Part shown: piece by piece, positions 1-8,881 of the stretch
How positions within the stretch are numbered: position 1 is the stretch's first letter
Layout: each line of letters opens with the position of its first letter
From: Trueperaceae bacterium
Lineage (GTDB): Bacteria > Deinococcota > Deinococci > Deinococcales > Trueperaceae
Assembly (NCBI GenBank): GCA_036381595.1
Contig: DASVCN010000012.1
Location: forward strand, 1-64,000
Length of the DNA: 64,000 nucleotides
Direction of reading: 5' to 3'
Made by a program: the position numbers and the translations under genes
The notes under the pieces: model-generated
What the model was told of the DNA's origin: nothing
Database searches by the model: none
The model's input: the letters and a program-made list of their open reading frames with translations, nothing else

Positions 1-405
1 GCCACTCTCGCGCGCCTGCAACGCCACGGCGTTCGAATCGCTATCGATGATTTCGGGACGGGCTACTCGTCGCTCGCCTACCTACGCGACCTGCCCATCA
101 ACACGGTAAAGATCGACCGCACCTTCATCAACGACCTGGTATCGCCCATGCGCGGTCCGCGCTTCGCCCACGCGCTGGTCGAGGCGATCATCCGCCTCGC
201 CGCCCACCTCGAACTCGATGTGCTGGCCGAGGGGATCGAGGAGAAGGAACAGGCCGACCTGCTGAAGGAGTTGGGCTGCGGGCTGGCGCAAGGGTTCCAC
301 TACTCGCGGCCGATGGCGCCGAGTGAACTCGACGCGTTCATGCAGGCTCGCGACTCCTCGATCCGCTCGGATGGCGAGTCCGCACCGCTGCTGGGGCCGA
401 GTTGA
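1..405 (+). CDS. EAL-domain cyclic-di-GMP phosphodiesterase, C-terminal end (partial)
   Basis: The reading frame is open from the first base of the window, so the gene starts upstream. The 134 residues present match the second half of an EAL domain, which hydrolyses cyclic di-GMP to pGpG. Visible motifs are IDDFGTGYSSL (loop 6 region), VKIDRTFI, LAEGIE with its glutamate, and the closing QGFHYSRPM. The EAL signature itself and any sensor or GGDEF domain lie outside the window. The protein ends about 20 residues after the domain, so the EAL domain is C-terminal. A strong hairpin follows the stop codon. The key residues in this half look intact, so it is probably an active enzyme, but the missing half prevents certainty. 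Confidence 0.9.
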   Translation, partial: ATLARLQRHGVRIAIDDFGTGYSSLAYLRDLPINTVKIDRTFINDLVSPMRGPRFAHALVEAIIRLAAHLELDVLAEGIEEKEQADLLKELGCGLAQGFHYSRPMAPSELDAFMQARDSSIRSDGESAPLLGPS

Positions 406-426
406 CGCCACCGTCTGACTGAACAG

Positions 427-459
427 GAAAACGGCCGAATCATACGTTCGGCCGTTTCC
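427..459 (+). terminator. Rho-independent-type hairpin after the EAL gene
   Basis: An 11-bp perfect stem (AAACGGCCGAA at 429-439 with its complement at 447-457) closes a 7-base loop and is followed by TTCCTTCTATT. It lies between the plus-strand EAL gene and the minus-strand tRNA cluster, so it could serve both directions. Confidence 0.8.
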
Positions 460-478
460 TTCTATTGAGAGATGCAAG

Positions 479-553
479 TGGAGCCAACGGTCGGATTTGA
501 ACCGACGACCTGCCGATTACGAATCGGCTGCTCTACCTCTGAGCTACGTTGGC
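479..553 (-). tRNA. tRNA-Thr (anticodon CGT)
   Basis: Read on the minus strand, the 7-bp acceptor stem GCCAACG/CGTTGGC, D arm, anticodon stem GCCGA/TCGGC with loop TTCGTAA, and T loop GTTCAAATC form a full cloverleaf. The anticodon is CGT, decoding ACG (Thr). The CCA end is encoded (479-481). It is the last of three tRNA genes in the same direction. Confidence 0.95.
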
Positions 554-600
554 ACGCGCTTGCGGAGGGCCGCCGATCGCTCGGGGGCACCTCCGCAGTT

Positions 601-676
601 TGGTGGCCAGAGGCGGAATCGAACCGCCGACACTACGATTTTCAGTCGTATGCTCTACCTACTGAGCTATCTGGCC
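601..676 (-). tRNA. tRNA-Phe (anticodon GAA)
   Basis: Minus-strand cloverleaf with acceptor stem GGCCAGA/TCTGGCC, anticodon stem TACGA/TCGTA around loop CTGAAAA, and T loop GTTCGATTC. The anticodon is GAA (Phe). CCA is encoded at 601-603. It lies 47 bases upstream of tRNA-Thr in the same cluster. Confidence 0.95.
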
Positions 677-709
677 TCGCGAGGGAGTGCTAGAGCAATC
701 CCTCTCGCG

Positions 710-785
710 TGGCGGAGCCGACGGGATTTGAACCCGCGACCTTCTGCGTGACAGGCAGATATGCTAACCGCTACACTACGGCTCC
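710..785 (-). tRNA. tRNA-Asp (anticodon GTC)
   Basis: Minus-strand cloverleaf with acceptor stem GGAGCCG/CGGCTCC, anticodon stem TCTGC/GCAGA around loop CTGTCAC, and T loop GTTCAAATC. The anticodon is GTC (Asp). CCA is encoded at 710-712. It is the first gene of the Asp-Phe-Thr cluster. Confidence 0.95.
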
Positions 786-916
786 ACGCTTGGACTTGCT
801 GGGCGGATCCATCTCTGGAGCCGCCCTTCCGCCGGGGCCACGGGCTCCGAGCGAAGGGCATGATACCCGACCGCCATAGGGCTGTCAATTCGAGCGGCAG
901 CCCCTCCCCTACGCCC

Positions 917-1465
917 TCAAGCCGGTCCTGAACGGCGAAACTGTGCTACCACCCCGACCGCGGCGAGGACCGTGACGACCACCAGGACCCAGGGGGCGGG
1001 ATAGTCGAAACGGACCGCCGGCGCATCGACGAACCCGAGGAGCCCGGCGCCCGCCGTGACGGTGAACCAGGCGCCACTGAAGGCCGTGAGGAGCACTATC
1101 ATCACCCGCTGGAAGATCACCGCCAGGATCCCCAGCACGACCGCGGCGAGCAGAGCCAGCAGAACCGCGTCCGTGGCGCCTGCTGCCAGCTGGAAGCCTA
1201 TGCCGGCGCCCCAGAGGAAGACCACCGCCCAGTAGGCGAGCCAAGCCAGTAGGCCCAGGACGACGGCCGCCACGAGCGCTGCGGCGAGCGCCATCCACGG
1301 CTCTACCGGACGAGCAGTCAGGGCTGTGAGCAGTGAAGGTCCGTAGGCGAAACCGACCGCTGCCCCTCCGAGCACCACCAGGAAGCGGAAGAGCGGAAAT
1401 CCGAAGAAGAGCAGCAGTAACCCGAAGGCGAGCAGCAGGAGAAGTTGCAGGGTTCCCGGGTCCAA
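917..1465 (-). CDS. Multi-pass membrane protein, DUF4203-like
   Basis: A 182-residue, very hydrophobic protein with about six predicted membrane segments. The first (residues 7-24) is rich in Leu and Phe and is followed by a glycine-rich stretch (VVLGGAAVGFAYG), a pattern typical of the DUF4203/TMEM198-like family. Its role is not known. It starts four bases after the dxs stop, so it is almost certainly co-transcribed with dxs. No catalytic motif is visible. The family call rests on overall pattern only, and a generic membrane protein remains possible. Confidence 0.6.
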   Translation of the reverse strand: MDPGTLQLLLLLAFGLLLLFFGFPLFRFLVVLGGAAVGFAYGPSLLTALTARPVEPWMALAAALVAAVVLGLLAWLAYWAVVFLWGAGIGFQLAAGATDAVLLALLAAVVLGILAVIFQRVMIVLLTAFSGAWFTVTAGAGLLGFVDAPAVRFDYPAPWVLVVVTVLAAVGVVAQFRRSGPA

Positions 1466-1469
1466 CTGC

Positions 1470-3395
1470 CTAATCTCCTACGTTCGCGATCCGCTCACCC
1501 GCTTCGTAGCCGAACTCGGCGAGAAGGGTCCGCATAGCCTCGGGGCCGTAGCCGAATTCCTCGTGCTGTTGAGCGGGATTGCCGTGCGGTACGACGGTGC
1601 TGGGTATTCCGAGGCGCCGCAGGCGAACGTTCGAGCCGTGGTCGGTCAGGAACTCCGCGACGGCCGACCCGAGACCCCCGCTGAGCGCATGATCCTCTGC
1701 GGTGATGAGCAGGTCGCTGCGAGCCGCCAGCTCCAGCAACAGCCGCTCGTCGAGCGGCTTCACGAAGCGGGCGTTGACGACGCCTACCTCAGGGAGGTCG
1801 CGAGTCGCTTCGAGGGCGTACTCGACGGTAGGTCCCAGGCCCAGGACGTAGGCGCCTTCGCCCTCTTTCACGACCTCCCAGCTCCCCCATTCGATCTCGG
1901 GCCACCGGTCGACGCCCATCTGGGCGGGTCGCTCCACCTTCCCCCGTGGCCAGCGGATGGCCTTGGGGCCGCCCAGTCGCAAGGCGGTCTTGAGCATCGA
2001 ACGCTGTTCCTCCGCATCCCTGGGCATGGCGATCGAGAGATTCGGCAGCGTTCGCAGGTAGGCGAGGTCGTAGATCCCCTGGTGGGTTGCTCCATCGCCG
2101 CCCACGATGCCGGCGCGATCGATGGCGAAGACGACGTCGAGGTTCTCGAGGCTCACGTCGTGAACGACCTGGTCGTAGCCGCGCTGAAGGAAGGTGCTGT
2201 AGATGGCAACGACAGGCTTCTCGCCCCTGAGCGCCAGGCCGGTCGCCGTCGTCACGGCCACGTCCTCGGCTATCCCCACGTCCACGTAACGGTCGGGATG
2301 GCGCTTGCTGTACTCGACCAGACCGCTCCCTTCGCGCATCGCCGGTGTTATCACCCAGACCTTGTCGTCGGCGGCGGCGAGGTCGCTGATCGCGTCTCCG
2401 AAAGCGTTCGACCAGGTGTAGCCCTTGCCGGACACGACCGGATTCTCGGGATCGAACTTGGAAGCCCCGTGCCAGGTGATGGGGTCGGACTCGGCGATCT
2501 TGTAGCCTTTCCCTTTGGTGGTGACGATATGGACCATCGTCGGGCCATCGAGCTGCCGTACCCGGTCCAGATAGTAGAGGAGCTCACCCAGGTCGTGTCC
2601 ATCTATCGGTCCCACGTAGCGGAGCCCCATCGCATGGAAGGGATTGGCGCTCACCGGATCGAAGAAACGCCTGGCGGCCTTCTTGGCGCGCGAGCCGAGG
2701 TCCGCCAACGGCTCCCAGACGCCAGAGAGCGCCCTCTTCCCGGTGGCTTCCGCTCGCTGGAACCAACGCTGCACCTGCAGCTGGCTCATGTAGTGGTTTA
2801 GGGCGCCGACGTTCTCGGAAATCGACATCTCGTTGTCGTTGAGCACTATCGTCATCCGTGGTCTGAGGTGCCCGATCTGGTTGAGCGCGGCCAGCGCCAT
2901 GCCGCCGGTGAGCGCGCCGTCGCCGATTACCGCAACGATCTCGTACGGATCGCGGCGCCTGTCGCGGGCGAGGGCCATTCCCAAAGCCGCCGCGAGGCTG
3001 GTGCTGGCGTGGCCGGTGGTGAGGGCGTCGTGCTCCGACTCGGTGATGGCCGGGAAACCGGCCAGTCCCCCCGGTTTCCTGATGCTGTCGATCCGGTCGC
3101 GCCTGCCGGTGATGATCTTGTGGCCGTAGGTCTGGTGCCCGACGTCCCAGATGATCCTGTCCCTGGGCGAGTCGTAGAGGCAGTGAAGGGCGATGGTGAG
3201 TTCGACCGCGCCGAGGCTCGAGGCCAGGTGGCCTCCGCCCAGGGAGCAGACGCGGATGATCTCGCTGCGCAGTTCGCCGGCGAGTTGCTCCAGCTCTTTT
3301 CGGGTGAGTGTCCTCAGATCGCCCGGGCTGACGATGTCGTCCAGTAAGCGCCCCGCCGCTGGCGAGTCGACTGCGGAACCGGCTTCGGCTGTCAT
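1470..3395 (-). CDS. dxs: 1-deoxy-D-xylulose-5-phosphate synthase
   Basis: Condenses pyruvate and glyceraldehyde 3-phosphate to 1-deoxy-D-xylulose 5-phosphate, the first step of the MEP isoprenoid pathway, using thiamine diphosphate. The 641 residues match the usual DXS length (620-650). Visible signatures are the N-terminal GGGHLASSLGAVELTIALH, DVGHQTYGHKIITGR, the thiamine-binding GDGALTGGMA near residues 158-167, and the transketolase-type pyrimidine domain with YVDVGIAEDVAVTTATGLA. The C-terminal domain contains LITAEDHALSGGLGSAVAE. It is complete with no frameshift. The downstream membrane protein gene follows after four bases. The carotenoid and quinone chains of a pigmented aerobe would depend on this step. 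Confidence 0.97.
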   Translation of the reverse strand: MTAEAGSAVDSPAAGRLLDDIVSPGDLRTLTRKELEQLAGELRSEIIRVCSLGGGHLASSLGAVELTIALHCLYDSPRDRIIWDVGHQTYGHKIITGRRDRIDSIRKPGGLAGFPAITESEHDALTTGHASTSLAAALGMALARDRRRDPYEIVAVIGDGALTGGMALAALNQIGHLRPRMTIVLNDNEMSISENVGALNHYMSQLQVQRWFQRAEATGKRALSGVWEPLADLGSRAKKAARRFFDPVSANPFHAMGLRYVGPIDGHDLGELLYYLDRVRQLDGPTMVHIVTTKGKGYKIAESDPITWHGASKFDPENPVVSGKGYTWSNAFGDAISDLAAADDKVWVITPAMREGSGLVEYSKRHPDRYVDVGIAEDVAVTTATGLALRGEKPVVAIYSTFLQRGYDQVVHDVSLENLDVVFAIDRAGIVGGDGATHQGIYDLAYLRTLPNLSIAMPRDAEEQRSMLKTALRLGGPKAIRWPRGKVERPAQMGVDRWPEIEWGSWEVVKEGEGAYVLGLGPTVEYALEATRDLPEVGVVNARFVKPLDERLLLELAARSDLLITAEDHALSGGLGSAVAEFLTDHGSNVRLRRLGIPSTVVPHGNPAQQHEEFGYGPEAMRTLLAEFGYEAGERIANVGD

Positions 3396-3482
3396 CGCGC
3401 CGAGTCTACCAGAGGCTCCAGATCACGTTCGGTAGCCTCTGACCTGTAGATGGTGACGCCGGCACGGTCGAATGTGCGGCGG

Positions 3483-4184
3483 TTACTCCTCCTCGGCCCC
3501 CGCCTGTTCGAGGAAGTTCGTTTCCACCAGGTAGTAGCCGTTCTCGGTGCGAACCTGGCCAACGTAGGGCACGAACCAGGTCGTCTGGCTCAACTCCTCC
3601 AGCACGGTCCCCTCTTCGTCGACCGTCACGCTGTTGAAGTCGATCACATAGATCTCGAACTCCCCCGCCGGCACCGACGCTTCCCGCCGGTCCACGACCG
3701 TGTACTCGTAGCGGATGTCGAGCGACGCCGTCCGGTGCTCGGGAAGGGCTTCGGGGTAGGTGACGGTGGCCGTGGTTCGACCGCCCCAAGTGGCTCCTTC
3801 CGCCAGTTGCGACTGCGGCGGGAACTGCTGGACCGCCGGTTCGAAGTCGATTATCGAGCCGGGTTTCGTCGTGCGCCAGAGGAAGACCCCGTCGTTCCCA
3901 TAGGTCCTGAAGTTCTGTTCGTCGATGCCGCGGCCAACCAGACGCGAGCCGATCATGAGCTGCCCTTCGATGATGGTAGGGCCCTGGATGACCTTGAGCA
4001 GCCGCGGTTCGTCGAGCTGAGCGCTGTCGGGCAGGTACTGCCAGGCAGCGCCCGTCTGCATGGGGTAGAAGCTCACCGGCTCGGTCAGTTGTTCGACGAT
4101 GACCCGCGGACCGTCCTGGGTAGCCGGGACGCAGGCGGCGAGAACCAGAGCGATGAACATCAGGGGCAGAAGTCGCGTGAGCAT
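3483..4184 (-). CDS. Putative lipoprotein of unknown function
   Basis: The start was placed at the ATG giving MLTRLLPLMFIALVLAACVP, because this creates a classic lipoprotein signal peptide with lipobox LAAC, with Cys about residue 18 as the lipidation site. The longer upstream frame is arginine- and glycine-rich and looks non-coding. The mature part (about 215 residues) is acidic and looks beta-rich (repeated V-E-x-Y and T-x-T-V-T patterns). It contains no motif I recognise as catalytic. It probably sits on the outer face of the cytoplasmic membrane or in the outer membrane. It is monocistronic or loosely linked to the sugar isomerase gene upstream at 4283. Confidence 0.65.
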   Translation of the reverse strand: MLTRLLPLMFIALVLAACVPATQDGPRVIVEQLTEPVSFYPMQTGAAWQYLPDSAQLDEPRLLKVIQGPTIIEGQLMIGSRLVGRGIDEQNFRTYGNDGVFLWRTTKPGSIIDFEPAVQQFPPQSQLAEGATWGGRTTATVTYPEALPEHRTASLDIRYEYTVVDRREASVPAGEFEIYVIDFNSVTVDEEGTVLEELSQTTWFVPYVGQVRTENGYYLVETNFLEQAGAEEE

Positions 4185-4282
4185 GGGCCAATCTACCGCA
4201 CGTCGACTGTCCGTCGCATGAACCAACTCATTCCCCGACGCGTCGGCCAGATCGATCCTTCGGGAGGTCGAACCAGAAGAGG

Positions 4283-5206
4283 TCAATCGCTCCGGCTCTC
4301 CCCTTGCGCTACCCGCCGGACCTCGTCGTAGACGCCGCTGTCGCCCGGGTCGAAACCGTGGAGGACGGCCAGGTAGGCGGCTACCCACACGGCCAAATAC
4401 CAGATCGAGACGGCCCTGGCGACGGGATCGGCAGGCTCGTTCTCGCCAAGAACCGGTTCGAGGCCGAGCCTTTCGACCTGAGCTACACGGGTACCGAGGA
4501 CCTCACGGGCGAGCTCGAGCTCCCGGTCGTCCGGTCCCACCACGAGCGCGAGTAGATCGTCCCCCAGGGCGTGGTTCCCCTCGAAGGCGCCGGTGACCAG
4601 CTCGAGTGGGTGCTCGCCGGTCGTTACCGCAAGCGACTTCCCGACCCTGGCGAACGCGCGCTGTACCAGCAGAGGAACGCCGCTGTTCGCCCGGCTGGCG
4701 AGGAGCAGCGGCGTCCTGTTCCAGAGCGTCCAGGCGAGCGCCTTCGCTGGATTCAGTTCGGTCGGCAGTTCCGGGCGGCTCCGTTCGGCGATGGTCCTCA
4801 GCGCCCCGTCGATCTCTTCGACGGCTCGATGGTGTCCGGTGGCGTGCCCCAGGTAGCTCACGAAAGTGTAGAGACTTAGCGGTCCCGGAGGAACCTCGAG
4901 GTTCGGTTCGAGGAAGCCCGTGCCGACCGTCACCACGTGGGCGCCCGACATCTCGGCCGTTACCGCCAACGGTCCTAGTTCGCCGTACTCGAAGCCGGCG
5001 GAGAGCAGGAACTGGGTGCCGCTGGTGACCAGAGGGCCGTCTATCCAGGTTCTCATGATGCCGCTCAGGGAGGCGGCCTCCCCGAAGCCGGTGAGTCCGT
5101 ACGGACCCGGCTGCTCGCCATCGGGCCCCTCGTAGGAGCCGGGCAACCGTTCGAGTTCGCCCAGGAACGCCGGCTCGTCGGTTCGAAGCGCGTCGAGTTC
5201 CGTCAT
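4283..5206 (-). CDS. PGI/PMI-type sugar isomerase (SIS fold, bact-PGI C-terminal domain)
   Basis: A 307-residue protein resembling bifunctional phosphoglucose/phosphomannose isomerases, which interconvert aldose and ketose 6-phosphates. The N-terminal half has the GxGxxS-like sugar-binding pattern SGTQFLLSAGFEYGELG. The C-terminal half has LAWTLWNRTPLLLAS, PLLVQRAFARVGKSLA and the final VSIWYLAVWVAAYLAVLHG, which fits the bacterial PGI C-terminal domain. The start was chosen at the ATG ten bases after the purD stop; a longer frame would overlap purD. The catalytic residues cannot be assigned safely by eye, and the protein is somewhat shorter than typical family members (about 340), so substrate and activity are inferred from family resemblance only. 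Confidence 0.65.
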   Translation of the reverse strand: MTELDALRTDEPAFLGELERLPGSYEGPDGEQPGPYGLTGFGEAASLSGIMRTWIDGPLVTSGTQFLLSAGFEYGELGPLAVTAEMSGAHVVTVGTGFLEPNLEVPPGPLSLYTFVSYLGHATGHHRAVEEIDGALRTIAERSRPELPTELNPAKALAWTLWNRTPLLLASRANSGVPLLVQRAFARVGKSLAVTTGEHPLELVTGAFEGNHALGDDLLALVVGPDDRELELAREVLGTRVAQVERLGLEPVLGENEPADPVARAVSIWYLAVWVAAYLAVLHGFDPGDSGVYDEVRRVAQGESRSD

Positions 5207-5216
5207 GGCTCCCAGT

Positions 5217-6473
5217 CTATGGCCGCCGCCCCAGCAACCTCGACCCGATGTCCTTCCGGTAATGGGCTCCCGGGAAGTCCACCATGGCCACTCCCTGGTA
5301 AGCCCGAAGCACCGCCTCTTCGGTCCCCTCGGCCAGGCCCACCACGTCGAGCACCCTGCCCCCGCTGCTGACCAGGCGGCCCTCTCTCCTCTCGGTACCG
5401 GCATGGAAGAGCAGCAGATCCTCGGTCGGCTCGTACGTCGTGATCGGTATCCCCCGCCGGTAGGCGGCCGGGTACCCGGGAGCGGCCATGACCACGCAGG
5501 CTGCGCTGCCTTGCCGCCAGCTCAGTTCGAGCTCGCCCAGGCGGCGCTCCGCCACCGCGAGCATGACCTCGACCAGGTCGGTATCGAGCAGTGGCACGAC
5601 GACCTGCGTCTCCGGGTCGCCGAAGCGGACGTTGTACTCGAGCAGCCGCGGCCCGGCGTCGGTGAGCATCAATCCGAAGTAGAGCACTCCCCGATAGTCG
5701 ATGCCCTCGCTCGACAACCCGGCGAGCGTCCGCTCGACGATCTCTCGTTCCACCTGCTCGCGGCTCGTTGCGTCGAGGAGGCCTACCGGAGCGACGGTCC
5801 CCATCCCTCCCGTCATGGGCCCCAGGTCGCCCTCCTCGGCCTGCTTGTAGTCCTGCGCGATCGGCATCGGGCGGTAGGTTTCGCCGTCGGTGAAGACCAG
5901 GTAGGAGAACTCCTGTCCCTGCAGTCGCTCCTCGATAACGACCCGGGGTTCGTGTCGTGAGCCGGCGAATATCCGCCGGACGGCTTCCTCGGCCTCGGCC
6001 TCCTCCTCGGCGACCGTGACCCCTTTGCCTGCCGCCAACCCCGAGTCCTTCACTACCACCGGCGCCCCCTTCAAGCGCAGGTAGTCGAGCGCCGACCCCT
6101 GATCGACGAAAGTGCGGTGTTGCGCGGTGGGAACGCCGTAGCGGGCCATGAACTCCTTGGCGTACGCCTTCGAACCCTCGAGCCGGGCTCCCGCCTCACC
6201 CGGTCCGAAAGCAGCTATCCCCCGCTCGCGCAGAGAGTCCGAGAGGCCGGCGACGAGCGGGGCCTCGGGACCTATCACGACGAGATCGACGGACTCCTCC
6301 TCGGCGAGCCGCAGGAGGTCGTCGGGGTGGGCGCCTCTGCCTGCAAGCCTGGCCACCTCGGCGATCCCGGCATTCCCGGGAGCAGCCACTAACTCCGTGA
6401 CGCTGGGGGAGCGGGCGAGCTTCCAGGCCAGTGCGTGCTCGCGGCCCCCGGAACCGACGAGAAGGACCTTCAC
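5217..6473 (-). CDS. purD: Phosphoribosylamine--glycine ligase
   Basis: Joins phosphoribosylamine and glycine with ATP to give GAR in purine synthesis. The 418 residues match the family. The N-terminal nucleotide-binding MKVLLVGSGGREHALAWKL, the ATP-grasp stretch VVVKDSGLAAGKGVTVA, PMPIAQDYKQAEEGDLGPMTGGMG, and the metal-binding LLEYNVRFGDPETQVV are all present and intact. It overlaps the upstream purN stop region by four bases (ATGA-type coupling), so translation of the two genes is probably coupled. Neighbouring order purN-purD is unusual but metabolically consistent. Confidence 0.97.
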   Translation of the reverse strand: MKVLLVGSGGREHALAWKLARSPSVTELVAAPGNAGIAEVARLAGRGAHPDDLLRLAEEESVDLVVIGPEAPLVAGLSDSLRERGIAAFGPGEAGARLEGSKAYAKEFMARYGVPTAQHRTFVDQGSALDYLRLKGAPVVVKDSGLAAGKGVTVAEEEAEAEEAVRRIFAGSRHEPRVVIEERLQGQEFSYLVFTDGETYRPMPIAQDYKQAEEGDLGPMTGGMGTVAPVGLLDATSREQVEREIVERTLAGLSSEGIDYRGVLYFGLMLTDAGPRLLEYNVRFGDPETQVVVPLLDTDLVEVMLAVAERRLGELELSWRQGSAACVVMAAPGYPAAYRRGIPITTYEPTEDLLLFHAGTERREGRLVSSGGRVLDVVGLAEGTEEAVLRAYQGVAMVDFPGAHYRKDIGSRLLGRRP

Positions 6474-7099
6474 GACTCATCCGCCTGCGCCCGCGGCTCC
6501 GCTCGGCCGCTGAGGACCAGTCGCACCGCTTCCGGATAGGCTTCGTGCTCCCGTTCCAGGATCCGCGCCGTCAGTGTCGCCTCGTCATCCTCGGGCAACA
6601 CCGGTACCCGGCACTGCAGCACTATCTCACCGGTATCCACCCCGGCATCGACGAAGTGGATGGTGCAGCCCGTCTCGGTCGCGCCCGCCTCGAGCGCCTG
6701 CCGTTGCGGGTGGAGCCCCCTGAAGCTCGGAAGCAGGCTTGGATGGATGTTCAGCAGCCGGTCCCGGTAGCGCTCGACGAACCCCCGCGACAGGAGCCGC
6801 ATGAAGCCGGCGAGGCAGACGAGGTCGACTTCCCTCTCGTCGAGCAGCGCCGTTGCCTCGGCTTCGAACCGCTCACGGTCCGACCAGGCGATGTGTTTCG
6901 CCTCGACGCCGGCCTCGCGCGCCCGTTCCAGGGCTTTGGCTCGTGGCTTGTCGCTCACCACCAGCACCACCCTCCCCAGATCGTCTCGGGGACCGAAGGC
7001 GTTCAGCAAGGCCCGGAGATTACTGCCGCGGCCCGACGCGAAGACCGCGATCCTGGCCGGTCTGTCTAGCGGGAACGCTGGTCCGGGGCGCAGAGTCAA
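6470..7099 (-). CDS. purN: Phosphoribosylglycinamide formyltransferase
   Basis: Transfers a formyl group from 10-formyl-tetrahydrofolate to GAR in purine synthesis. The 209 residues include RIAVFASGRGSNLRALL, LVCLAGFMRLLSRGFVE and the catalytic block LLNIHPSLLPSFRGLHPQRQALEAG, followed by ETGCTIHFVDAGVDTGEIV with the essential aspartate. It overlaps the upstream MBL-hydrolase gene by four bases at its start and purD by four bases at its end, so the three genes form one tightly coupled unit. A short Pro/Arg-rich N-terminal lead of about 14 residues is longer than usual, and an internal start is possible. Confidence 0.95.
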   Translation of the reverse strand: MTLRPGPAFPLDRPARIAVFASGRGSNLRALLNAFGPRDDLGRVVLVVSDKPRAKALERAREAGVEAKHIAWSDRERFEAEATALLDEREVDLVCLAGFMRLLSRGFVERYRDRLLNIHPSLLPSFRGLHPQRQALEAGATETGCTIHFVDAGVDTGEIVLQCRVPVLPEDDEATLTARILEREHEAYPEAVRLVLSGRAEPRAQADES

Positions 7100-8046
7100 T
7101 CGCGCGCCACCTCCTCGGGCCGCTTCTTCCGCCAGTAGCGCTGGAGCCCCATCCCGGTCATGCCGGCATCCGAGGTGACGCGGTATCGGGTCGCCATCTG
7201 CTCATCGAGTCCGGCCTGAGCGAACTCCCGCTCCTCCAGGATGCGGATCCTCTGCTGCAACTGGTCGAGCTCCTCGCCGGCGAGCATCCCCCGGCGAACC
7301 TCGTCGGCCCAGGCGCGGTTCCGCCTCGAGAGTTCCGAGAGGTGCTCATCGGCGTTCCTGACCTCACCGAAGTGCGTGAGCAGCAACCTCTCGGGGACGC
7401 AGGAGCGGAGCTTGGCGATCGAACCGTCCCACTGCTCCAGGTCGATCTCGGGGGGCGGCAGCGCGGGTCGGATGAGCGTCGCAGGCGGGAAGCGAACGCC
7501 AGCCGCGTCTCCGGTGAAAATGGTGTCGTCGTCGAGCAGGTAGGCCGCATGGTGGCTGGCGTGACCGGGCGTGTCCAACACCTCGATCCGGTGGCCGCCA
7601 AGTTCGAGTACGTCGCCGTCGTAGTGCGACCTGAGCTGCTCCGAAGGCACCGGCACCATCTCGCCCCACAGTTCGTCCATCGCGTCGCCGTAGATACGGC
7701 CGGCGCTCTCCATGAGCCGCGAGGGATCGGCGAGATGGGACGCTCCGCGTTGGTGGACGTGTACGAGCGCCCCGCTGCGACGTGCCAGTTCACCGGCGGC
7801 GCCGGCATGGTCGAGGTGGATGTGGGTGAGGAGCAGGTGTTCCAGGCCCTCGAGGTCGAAGCCCAGCTCGCGGATGCCGGCTTCGACCCGTTCGACCGTC
7901 GAACCCGGCCCACTCTCTACCAGGGTGAAGGCTCCTCCTTCGATCGGCAGGAGGAAGACGCCGATCGTACCGGCGATACCCCGGTGGTACGTGTCGAGGA
8001 GGTAGACGTCGCCAAGATCCTGCACCGCGGGGATCGAGTTCGTCAC
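7096..8046 (-). CDS. Metallo-beta-lactamase-fold hydrolase
   Basis: A 316-residue MBL-fold protein. The zinc-binding signature THIHLDHAG is at about residues 74-82, followed by LDTPGHASHHAAY (metal His in the third motif) and FTGDAAGVRF (bridging Asp). The last metal His is in LLLTHFGEV. The C-terminal third is helical and charged, as in thiolesterase-like or glyoxalase-II-like members. The substrate cannot be told from sequence. It is the first gene of the overlapping run with purN and purD, which suggests shared transcription rather than a purine role. Confidence 0.85.
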   Translation of the reverse strand: MTNSIPAVQDLGDVYLLDTYHRGIAGTIGVFLLPIEGGAFTLVESGPGSTVERVEAGIRELGFDLEGLEHLLLTHIHLDHAGAAGELARRSGALVHVHQRGASHLADPSRLMESAGRIYGDAMDELWGEMVPVPSEQLRSHYDGDVLELGGHRIEVLDTPGHASHHAAYLLDDDTIFTGDAAGVRFPPATLIRPALPPPEIDLEQWDGSIAKLRSCVPERLLLTHFGEVRNADEHLSELSRRNRAWADEVRRGMLAGEELDQLQQRIRILEEREFAQAGLDEQMATRYRVTSDAGMTGMGLQRYWRKKRPEEVARD

Positions 8047-8074
8047 TGGGCACCTCGCTTCTCTTGCATGAACT

Positions 8075-8836
8075 TCATGCCCTCCGCTCCACCACGTTGA
8101 GCAGACTCCCTATCCCCTCGATCGAGACCTCGACCTCGTCGCCCACCTTCAACTCCCCGACCCCGCTGGGAGTGCCGGTTAGTACGAGGTCGCCAGGGCG
8201 CAGGGTCATGAAGTGACTGATGAACGAGAGGAGTTCGGGCACCGAGAAGATCAACTCGCAGGTGTTGCTGTCCTGGCGCAGCTCCCCGTTCACCTTCGTC
8301 TGCAGCCGCAGGGCGCCGGGGTCGATGTCGACCGCCAGCCACGGGCCCACGGGGCAGAAGCCGTCCGCCGACTTCGCGCGGGCCCACTGCAGGTCGGTGC
8401 GTTGCTTGTCCCGGGCGGTCACGTCGCAGGCGCACGTGTAACCCAGCACATGGTCGAGAGCCCGCTCGATGGGTGTGGCGTTCATCTCCCGGCCGATGAC
8501 GACGGCCAGCTCCCCTTCGAAGTGGAGCTCATCCGTCCACGACGGGTAGGGGATCGGATCGCCGGGCCCGTTCAGCGAGTTGAGGCCCTTGAGGAAGATG
8601 CCCGGCTGAGCCGGGAGGTCGCCCGGGGCGAGGCCCATCTCGGCAGCGTGGTCGCGGTAGTTGAGGCCGGCGCACACGATGGAGCGGGGCTCACAGGGAG
8701 CCAGCAAGGTTACGTCCGAGAGCATGTCGCTCTCGCCGGTCGGTTGGCCCAGGAGCCCCGCCAACCGGCGGATGCGTCCACCGTCGAGTTGACCCCAGTG
8801 GACCCCGCTCTCGCTCCGATACCTCACGCGTAGCAT
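8075..8836 (-). CDS. Fumarylacetoacetate hydrolase family protein
   Basis: A 253-residue member of the FAH superfamily, metal-dependent hydrolases, decarboxylases or isomerases of beta-keto acids. The hallmark metal and substrate regions are CAGLNYRDHAAEMG, the FEGELAVVIGREM block with the metal-binding Glu residues, YTCACDVTARDKQR, and the late FSVPELLSFISHFMTLRPGDLVLTGTPSGVG. Length and layout resemble HpcE/2-hydroxyhepta-2,4-diene-1,7-dioate isomerase or acylpyruvase. The substrate is not clear and no pathway partners flank it. It lies 28 bases upstream of the MBL-hydrolase gene and may head the purN-purD run. Confidence 0.88.
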   Translation of the reverse strand: MLRVRYRSESGVHWGQLDGGRIRRLAGLLGQPTGESDMLSDVTLLAPCEPRSIVCAGLNYRDHAAEMGLAPGDLPAQPGIFLKGLNSLNGPGDPIPYPSWTDELHFEGELAVVIGREMNATPIERALDHVLGYTCACDVTARDKQRTDLQWARAKSADGFCPVGPWLAVDIDPGALRLQTKVNGELRQDSNTCELIFSVPELLSFISHFMTLRPGDLVLTGTPSGVGELKVGDEVEVSIEGIGSLLNVVERRA

Positions 8837-8881
8837 CTCGCCTCTCCCTCCGGTCCCAGCCTCGCTTGCGGCGGCCGCATT